The notes beneath the pieces were generated by a model that worked only from the letters and a program-made list of their open reading frames with translations, did no database searches and had not been told where the DNA came from. DNA of 64,000 nt from a beta proteobacterium AAP99 (GTDB lineage: Bacteria; Pseudomonadota; Gammaproteobacteria; Burkholderiales; Burkholderiaceae_C). Shown piece by piece: positions 59,038 through 64,000 of this stretch. Position numbers and translations under genes: made by a program. The stretch is taken from NCBI GenBank assembly GCA_001295775.1, contig LJIA01000001.1, forward strand, positions 434,001 through 498,000, in the 5' to 3' direction. Within the stretch, counting starts at the first letter, position 1; every line of letters starts with the position of its first letter.

Positions 59038-59427
59038 ATGAATTCACCGATCCTTGCACGACACCTGGCTGCAGGCCTACTGGTGTCTGCCGCCTGCCTG
59101 GCGGTGCCGCAGGCGAATGCCGCCGGCTGGGGCGCCGCGCTGCGCGACGCGCCGCTGCGTGACTTCACGGACGAAGACATCAGCCAGCACCTGGCCGCCA
59201 TCCGCAAGGCCCTGGACAGCGAAGACCCCAAGGCCGTGGTCGAGTGGCGCAACGAAGCCACCGGCGCCGGCTCCAAGATCAGCGTCATCGGCCAGCCCAA
59301 GCTCAAGGGCTACGGCGCCTGCAAGCGCCTGAGCACGCTGTCGTTCAGCAAGAAGCGCAAGGGCTACGCCACGCCGTTCACGGTGTGCAAGAACACCGAG
59401 GGGCGCTGGGTGGTTGCCGGTAGCTGA
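59038..59427 (+). CDS. Exported RT0821/Lpp0805-like surface protein
   Basis: A 129-residue protein with GAAGGAG before its start and a signal peptide ending PQANAAGW. The mature part has the VEWRNEATGAGSKISVIGQPK and YGACKRLSTLSF stretches and two Cys (ACKRL, TVCKN), as in the 17-kDa surface antigen-like family RT0821/Lpp0805. WVVAGS closes it. The function is unknown. It is the last gene before the gene-poor stretch. Confidence 0.7.
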   Translation: MNSPILARHLAAGLLVSAACLAVPQANAAGWGAALRDAPLRDFTDEDISQHLAAIRKALDSEDPKAVVEWRNEATGAGSKISVIGQPKLKGYGACKRLSTLSFSKKRKGYATPFTVCKNTEGRWVVAGS

Positions 59428-59645
59428 CCGGGCTGCGCCGGTGCCATGGTGGGATCTGGGATCTTCTTTGATAACGCATATTTGTGTTATGTCAACCGTC
59501 CGGCGCGCGATCCTGCGACATCCTGCCGCACTCGCTTTCGCGTAAACCCGAACGCAAACCCGCCACGGCCGCGCCGATCACGTTGCGCATATGGCAACGA
59601 TGAACACCCTGCCGGATGAAGTGACGGCCGAAGCGTTGAGTGCGG

Positions 59646-59779
59646 CGACAAGAATTCCTTGACTGGTAACCGCCCTTTTGCGACACAACCAAGACTTCTA
59701 GGGAAAGCTTGGAAAGTCTCGCTTTGCTGTCGTACGACAAGAATCACCACGATGCAAGCGTAACGACAAGAATTCCTTG
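59646..59779 (+). repeat. Short direct repeats CGACAAGAATTCCTTG
   Basis: Identical 16-mers at 59646-59661 and 59764-59779, with the first ten bases again at 59735-59744. The spacing is 118 bases. They could be footprints of past insertion or protein-binding sites. Confidence 0.6.
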
Positions 59780-60204
59780 GCCACGCACCGACAACTTGCG
59801 TCAACACCACCCTTCCAGCACACATTCGTACGCGCGCGGAGGACATGTCTATTATTTTCGGAGGACAAAGTGCGGCGTCATGAATGCCTTTAACGATCGA
59901 ACCATGCGCGTGCTAGGGGGCAGCCGCGGTCGGTCGGACATATCCGTCGTCCATTTGCGTCATGAATCAATTGACCAGCAGACGGTGCGACACGAGAGAG
60001 TTGTGTACCTGCAGTCGAGCGCGAACGACTGCGCCATCCCATCCCCGCACCGAGCATCCGCCCACATCGGTACAGATCAAAATTTTCTGCTGATAGAGCG
60101 ATGCCTGCTTGGTCGCGTCCTTGACTATCCGGAGCCGAGCGCCTATGCGCTGCCCCCGCCTCGACTTGCCTATAGATAAGTCGGGCAGGGTAGGTTGAAC
60201 ACCC

Positions 60205-60258
60205 GGGTCAAATTTCGATCGGCACAATCCTCACAAATGGGTCAGTTTTCGGTCAGCG
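60205..60258. mobile_element. Remnant of an IS21-family end
   Basis: GGGTCAAATTTCGATCGGC (60205) and GGGTCAGTTTTCGGTCAGC (60239) are related repeats 34 bases apart, agreeing at 14 of 19 positions. Multiple internal copies of such GGGTCA-TTTCGATCGGC words are typical of IS21-family ends. No istA/istB reading frame is present, so at most an end survives. Confidence 0.45.
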
Positions 60259-60672
60259 TCAACAGCCATGGAAGCAATTCTGCGACCGATGTGGCTTGTG
60301 CGGGCTGCGGCACTCATGCGACTGATCAGCTCAGCCATGTTCGACAGCAACGCCTCATTCCGTTAGCTGCACGACGTCCTGTAGCGGCTGCCTTCGCTTC
60401 CAGCCTGTCAGGCACTTCCTGCAGCATGGCGGCAGTCTAAGCGGCGCGGCGCCTCAGGCACACGACAGCAGCGGTTTCCAAAGCAGTGGTCCGGTTAGAA
60501 GCGGAACTCTTGGAACGGTTACTGACGCGCACGACGTGTATGGTCAATCCGACCGCCCAAGGCTGGCGGTTTTACGAATACGCGCCGGATGTCGTGGGCC
60601 GAGTCGATGAGGATTACCCCTCAGCCCACGAGGTCACGGTTGGCGCGACTGGCGCTGTTCACATGACTTCGG

Positions 60673-61581
60673 TCAAACCAAGCCCTTCAGCTCCGCCACC
60701 CTGACGGCGAGGAAGTCCAGCCACCGCGATACCTTGGCAGGCTGACGGCGGCCGAAGCCGTGCAGGGCATGCAGCGGGTACAGCGGTGGCTGCCAGCCGG
60801 GCAGCACGCGCTCGATCTCGCCTGCCTCGCGCGCGGGCTCGAAGCGCCACAGCGGCCCGGCGTGGATTCCGCCGCCCGCGGCGATCACGCGCAGAATGGC
60901 ATCTATGCTGTTGACGCCGAAGCGCGAGCCCATGCGCACTTCCGCGGCGCGGCCATCGTCGTGCCGCAGCCTAAGATGGTCCCCCGCCTCAAGGAAAGAG
61001 AAGAGCACGAAGTCGTGCGAGTCGAGATCGCTCGGCTGCTCGGGCCGTCCGCGCCGAGCGAGGTAGTCGGTCGACGCGTACAGGCCGAGCTGCATCACGC
61101 CCATGCGGCGCGCTGTCAGCGCACTGTCTGCGAGCTGGCCGATGCGCAGGGCCACATCCACGCCGGCGGCGCGCAGGTCAACGAAGCGGTCGTCCAGCAG
61201 CAGCTCCACCGCGACCCGCGGGTAGCCGCTCTGGAACTCGTGCAGCCAGCCGGCAACATGCCGCTCGCCCAGGCTCACTGGCGCGGCCACCCTCAGCAGC
61301 CCGCGCGGCGTCTCTGCTTCCTGGCGCAGCTCCGCTTCCAAGGCGTCTTGCTGGTCGATCAGACGGCGCAGGCCCTCGAAATAGCGCAGCCCGGCCTCGG
61401 TCGGCTCTGAGCGACGCAGACCGCGCTCGACGAGCTTCTGGCCAAGGCGTTTCTCAAGCGCCGCCAGCCGCCGGCTGACGGTCGACACATCCGTCTGCAG
61501 CGCCTTGGCCGCTGCGCTCAGCGAGCCGGTCTCGATCACACGCAGAAAGCTTCTCTGCGGCAGCAGGCCATCGTCATCCAT
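60673..61581 (-). CDS. LysR-family transcriptional regulator
   Basis: A 302-residue regulator. The winged HTH is at the N-terminus (FLRVIETGSLSAAAKALQTDVSTVSRRLAALEKRLGQKL, residues about 13-50). The effector-binding domain follows (GLLRVAAPVSLGERHVAGWL, DVALRIGQLADSALTARRMG). It belongs to the CrgA/YafC-like subgroup. The start MDDDGLLPQ is preferred over an ATG six codons upstream. It is divergent from the SDR/SDR/NTF2 genes and probably controls them. Confidence 0.92.
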   Translation of the reverse strand: MDDDGLLPQRSFLRVIETGSLSAAAKALQTDVSTVSRRLAALEKRLGQKLVERGLRRSEPTEAGLRYFEGLRRLIDQQDALEAELRQEAETPRGLLRVAAPVSLGERHVAGWLHEFQSGYPRVAVELLLDDRFVDLRAAGVDVALRIGQLADSALTARRMGVMQLGLYASTDYLARRGRPEQPSDLDSHDFVLFSFLEAGDHLRLRHDDGRAAEVRMGSRFGVNSIDAILRVIAAGGGIHAGPLWRFEPAREAGEIERVLPGWQPPLYPLHALHGFGRRQPAKVSRWLDFLAVRVAELKGLV

Positions 61582-61584
61582 GCC

Positions 61585-61618
61585 TTGCACTTTACGCAAA
61601 TCTACTTTGCATATGCAA
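61585..61618. promoter_or_regulatory. Candidate LysR operator in the divergent region
   Basis: TTGC-N7-GCAA (61585-61599) is followed by the perfect palindrome TTGCATATGCAA (61607-61618). They lie beside the LysR start and about 85 bases before the divergent SDR. Inverted TTGC/GCAA arms around a variable core fit LysR-type sites. Confidence 0.5.
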
Positions 61619-61700
61619 CGAGTTTCGGCGCGAACGGCAAAGGAAGATAGTCACGTCCATGCCGCGATGTCCGCGGCGTTCCACCCCCGAAAGGACTGTC

Positions 61701-62561
61701 ATGAGCACCGCTTCCACCCCCGCATCCACCAAGATCTGGTTCATCACCGGCGTGTCCAGCGGCCTCGGCCGCGAACTGGCGATCAAGGCCCTGGCGGCCG
61801 GCGACCGCGTTGTCGGCACGCTGCGCCGCCGCGAGCAGTTCGCGGCCTTCGAAGCGCTGGCCCCGGGCCGCGCGTTGGCCGTGCAGGCCGACATCACTGA
61901 CGCTGCCGCCGTGCAGGCCGCTGTGAAAAGCGCGATCAGCACCTTTGGTCGCATCGACGTGCTCGCCAACAATGCCGGCTACGGCACGGTCGGCGCCGTC
62001 GAGGAGACCTCGGCCGCCGAGGCGCAGACCATCTTCGATGCCAACTTCTTCGGCCACCTGCATGTGATCCGCGCGGTGCTGCCGCAGATGCGGGCGCAAG
62101 GCTCGGGTCGCATCATCAATTTCTCAGCCGTGGGCGGCTTCACCGGCTTCCCGGGCCTCGGCGTGTACAGCGCCGCGAAGGCGGCGCTGGACGTGATGAC
62201 CGAAGCCCTTGCCGCCGAGGTTGCGCCCTTCGGCATCAAGGTGACGGTGCTGACCCTGGGCATCTTCCGCACCGAGTTCGCCGGCGGCTCGCTCAAGAGC
62301 ACCGCCACGGTGATGCCGGCCTATGCCGACACGGCGGCCGGCAAGTTCCGCGGCTTCATCGGCAACCTGGCCGGCAAGCAGCCCAACGACCCGATCAAGG
62401 CGGCCGACGCCATCCTGCAGCTGGCCGCCGCTGAGCAGCCGCCGATGCATTTGGCCCTGGGCGGCGACGCGGTCGGCGTGATCCGCAAGAAGCTCGCCGG
62501 CGTCGAAGCCGACCTGCAGGCCTGGAGCGAGCTGTCCACCAGCGTCGCCTTCACCGCCTGA
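61701..62561 (+). CDS. SDR-family oxidoreductase
   Basis: A 286-residue classical SDR. The cofactor site is ITGVSSGLGRELAIKALAAG, then NNAGYGTVG, Ser in INFSAVGG and Tyr/Lys in YSAAKAALD. It resembles the SDR subgroup often found beside LysR regulators. The start has GAAAGGACT upstream; the same 16-base initiation sequence precedes the NTF2-like gene at 63342. The substrate is unknown. Confidence 0.93.
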   Translation: MSTASTPASTKIWFITGVSSGLGRELAIKALAAGDRVVGTLRRREQFAAFEALAPGRALAVQADITDAAAVQAAVKSAISTFGRIDVLANNAGYGTVGAVEETSAAEAQTIFDANFFGHLHVIRAVLPQMRAQGSGRIINFSAVGGFTGFPGLGVYSAAKAALDVMTEALAAEVAPFGIKVTVLTLGIFRTEFAGGSLKSTATVMPAYADTAAGKFRGFIGNLAGKQPNDPIKAADAILQLAAAEQPPMHLALGGDAVGVIRKKLAGVEADLQAWSELSTSVAFTA

Positions 62562-62575
62562 ATCGGGAGCCCGCC

Positions 62576-63331
62576 ATGAGCACTTCTCTGAACCAAGGCG
62601 GGCCGGTGACCCTGGTCACCGGCGGCACCCGCGGCGTCGGCCGCGCCATCGCCGAGCGGCTGGCGCGTGCCGGCCACCGGCTGATGCTGAACTACGCCGG
62701 CAATGCCGCAGCCGCTGACGCCGCGCGCACCGCGGTCGAGGCCCTCGGCGGCGAGGCGCTGACCCTGGCCGGCGACGTGGCCTCGGCCACCGACGTCGAG
62801 GCCCTGTTCCAGGCCGCGCAGGCCCGCTTCGGTCGCGTCGACCATGTGGTCGTCAACGCCGGCATCGAGCTGATCGACACCCCCATCGTCGACATCAAGC
62901 CCGAGGCCTTCGACCGGCTGCTCGCGGTCAACGCCCGCGGCGCCTTCCTGACGATGCAGGCCGCCGCGCGCCACCTGCCAGACGGCGGGCGCATCGTGCA
63001 GATCGGCTCCACCACCACTCTGTTCCCGCACGCCGGCTTCACCGCCTATGCGGCCAGCAAGGCGGTGGGCCGGATGCTGGTAGACGTGCTCGCCAAGGAG
63101 CTAGGCCCGCGCGGCATCACGGTCAACAGCGTCATCCCCGGGCCGCTGTCGGACGCGGGCGTGCTGCTGGACGCGCCTCTTGATGCCAAGCAATGGATGG
63201 CCTCGCTGTCGCCACTGGCTCGCATGGGCACCAGCCACGACGCGGCCGGCGCGGTCGCCTTCCTGCTCTCCCCCGAAGCCGGCTTCGTGTCGGGCCACCA
63301 CCTGGTGGTCAACGGCGCGGCCACGATCTGA
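62576..63331 (+). CDS. SDR-family oxidoreductase
   Basis: A 251-residue SDR unrelated in detail to the preceding one. Cofactor site VTGGTRGVGRAIAERLARAG; the catalytic Ser is in QIGSTTTLFP and Tyr/Lys in YAASKAVGR. VVNAGIELIDTP and the C-terminal GHHLVVNGAATI match the 3-oxoacyl-ACP reductase-like type. CGGGAG precedes the start, and the gene is 14 bases after its neighbour. Confidence 0.93.
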   Translation: MSTSLNQGGPVTLVTGGTRGVGRAIAERLARAGHRLMLNYAGNAAAADAARTAVEALGGEALTLAGDVASATDVEALFQAAQARFGRVDHVVVNAGIELIDTPIVDIKPEAFDRLLAVNARGAFLTMQAAARHLPDGGRIVQIGSTTTLFPHAGFTAYAASKAVGRMLVDVLAKELGPRGITVNSVIPGPLSDAGVLLDAPLDAKQWMASLSPLARMGTSHDAAGAVAFLLSPEAGFVSGHHLVVNGAATI

Positions 63332-63341
63332 AAGGACTGTC

Positions 63342-63899
63342 ATGAAACCCCTGATCTCCCTGCTGACCGCCGCACTGCTTGCAGTCGCCCCGGTTGCCGG
63401 CGCCCTCGCGGCCCCCGCTCCCAGTCCCGTCGAGACGCGGCTCCGCGCGCTTGAAGACCGCGAGGCCCTTGGCCAGCTTGTCCTCGACTACGGCAACAGC
63501 TTCGACCGCCGCGACTGGGTCCTGCACCGCTCGCTATTCACCGACGAAATCGAGATGGACTTCTCCGCCTCCATCGGCCCAGGCTTGGTGCGCATGAAGG
63601 CCGACGACTGGGTCAACGGCGTGAAGCCTTTCTTCGAAAGCCTGCAGGCGACGCAGCACATCGGCATGGTGCTGAGCCTGCGCATCGACGGAGACCGCGC
63701 AAACGCCCGCACGATGCTGCACGCGCAGCACTACCAGCCCAATCCACGGGGCGACGCGGTGCAGCGCATGGTGGGCACGTACGACATCGAATTCGTCCGT
63801 ACGCCCAGCGGATGGCGCATCCGCAAGATGGTGCAGCATATCGACTGGAACGAGGGCAACTGGTACGTGTTCCTGAAGGCCGCCGGCCTGGCCAAGTGA
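63342..63899 (+). CDS. Exported NTF2/SnoaL-like protein
   Basis: A 185-residue protein. The signal peptide is MKPLISLLTAALLAVAPVAG followed by ALA. The mature part is a SnoaL_4 type NTF2-like barrel: TRLRALEDREALGQLVLDYG, DRRDWVLHRSLFTDEIEMDF and GWRIRKMVQHIDW. Relatives are dehydratases or isomerases such as scytalone dehydratase-like proteins. Its initiation region repeats that of the SDR at 61701. It is the third gene of the module. Confidence 0.88.
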   Translation: MKPLISLLTAALLAVAPVAGALAAPAPSPVETRLRALEDREALGQLVLDYGNSFDRRDWVLHRSLFTDEIEMDFSASIGPGLVRMKADDWVNGVKPFFESLQATQHIGMVLSLRIDGDRANARTMLHAQHYQPNPRGDAVQRMVGTYDIEFVRTPSGWRIRKMVQHIDWNEGNWYVFLKAAGLAK

Positions 63900-63914
63900 C
63901 AGGAGGACGACATC

Positions 63915-64000
63915 ATGAAACGCCTTGTCCTTACCGCGCTGCTGGGAGCCGCCCTGACCGCGCCGGCCTTGTCGCAGGACACACCCTCGCCCTGGGTGGT
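63915..64000 (+). CDS. Start of an exported protein (3' truncated by window)
   Basis: Twenty-nine codons are visible after AGGAGGA. The leader MKRLVLTALLGAALTAPALS is followed by QDTPSPWVV, so the product is exported to the periplasm. Too little is present to name a family. It is co-directed with the NTF2-like gene and 15 bases after it, so it belongs to the same operon. Confidence 0.75.
   Translation, partial: MKRLVLTALLGAALTAPALSQDTPSPWV

Larger units (their letters stand above)
59428..60672. other. Gene-poor stretch with insertion-sequence remnants and short repeats
   Basis: About 1.25 kb without a credible gene; base composition is more AT-rich than its surroundings. It holds an imperfect palindrome ATAACGCA/TGTGTTAT (59470-59489), two 16-bp copies of CGACAAGAATTCCTTG (59646 and 59764) with a shorter third copy (59735), and two IS21-like terminal repeats (60205 and 60239). 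Open frames here (for example 59709-60179) have no protein-like features. It looks like decayed mobile DNA. Confidence 0.6.

Noticed and set aside
59470-59489. Imperfect palindrome ATAACGCA/TGTGTTAT as a toxin-antitoxin operator
   Set aside because: Similar words occur at HigBA/RelBE operators, but no toxin or antitoxin gene is found nearby.
59844-59875. Possible Tn402-like end (TGTC followed by TTTTCGGAGGAC)
   Set aside because: Only a loose resemblance to TGTC-TTTTCAGAAGAC ends, with wrong spacing and no partner end or tni gene in view.
59709-60179. 156-codon open frame in the gene-poor stretch
   Set aside because: No ribosome site, no hydrophobic core or motif, and it spans one copy of the direct repeat; judged non-coding.
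60486-60704. 72-codon open frame before the LysR gene
   Set aside because: It runs into the 3' end of the LysR gene on the other strand and has no family feature. A gene fragment cannot be excluded, but nothing supports it.

Overview
The window is a high-GC, gene-dense bacterial chromosome segment with no rRNA or tRNA gene that I can see. Gene content and local order point to a betaproteobacterium, most likely of the order Burkholderiales. The supporting groups are purL, msrB-yciB-bolA-ppiC, ygfZ and mltG-tmk-holB-pilZ-tatD, plus a branched-chain-type ABC transporter linked to acyl-CoA metabolism. This placement is an inference; no marker was searched against a database.

Layout. Positions 1-5.7 kb hold the 3' end of purL, a secreted S9 peptidase, an isochorismatase-like hydrolase, a Tat-exported PilJ-N-like protein and a DUF1993 protein. 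From 5.8 to 9.7 kb lies a translationally coupled signalling operon: two paralogous LytS-type kinases, one LytTR response regulator and a P-loop kinase-like protein. From 9.9 to 14.9 kb the minus strand carries an iron alcohol dehydrogenase, a parvulin, BolA, YciB, MsrB and SelO. From 15 to 37.3 kb there is a long plus-strand acyl-CoA region: acyl-CoA ligase, LivK/H/M/G/F-type transporter, FadJ-like bifunctional enzyme, thiolase, acyl-CoA dehydrogenase, SDRs, thioesterases, a desaturase and hydrolases. Many of these overlap by ATGA or TGATG, so they are probably co-translated. Together they look like uptake, activation and beta-oxidation of fatty or related carboxylic acids.

From 37.3 to 42.3 kb are a seven-repeat propeller-like lipoprotein, a tandem AAA ATPase of unknown role and the membrane protease HtpX. 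The most interesting part is 42.3-49.3 kb. A divergent 7TM kinase/NarL-type regulator pair faces a four-gene set. That set encodes a secreted protein of three gap-free 39-residue repeats, a small secreted two-cysteine protein, a CsgG-like lipoprotein fused to a peptidoglycan-binding domain and a DUF4384 domain, and a Sel1-like exported protein. I read it as a compact curli/HfaB-like fibre secretion system, with a terminator after the fibre gene that could set the subunit-to-secretor ratio.

From 49.3 to 59.4 kb are housekeeping and hypothetical genes (M14 peptidase, NRDE, YgfZ, MltG, Tmk, HolB, PilZ, TatD, ankyrin protein). From 59.4 to 60.7 kb is a gene-poor stretch with IS21-like terminal repeats and short direct repeats. 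After it comes a LysR/SDR/SDR/NTF2-like accessory module that runs off the window. A roughly 55-bp dispersed repeat occurs at least seven times in intergenic gaps, in both orientations, and a separate 121-bp element bounded by perfect 16-bp inverted repeats lies beside one copy.
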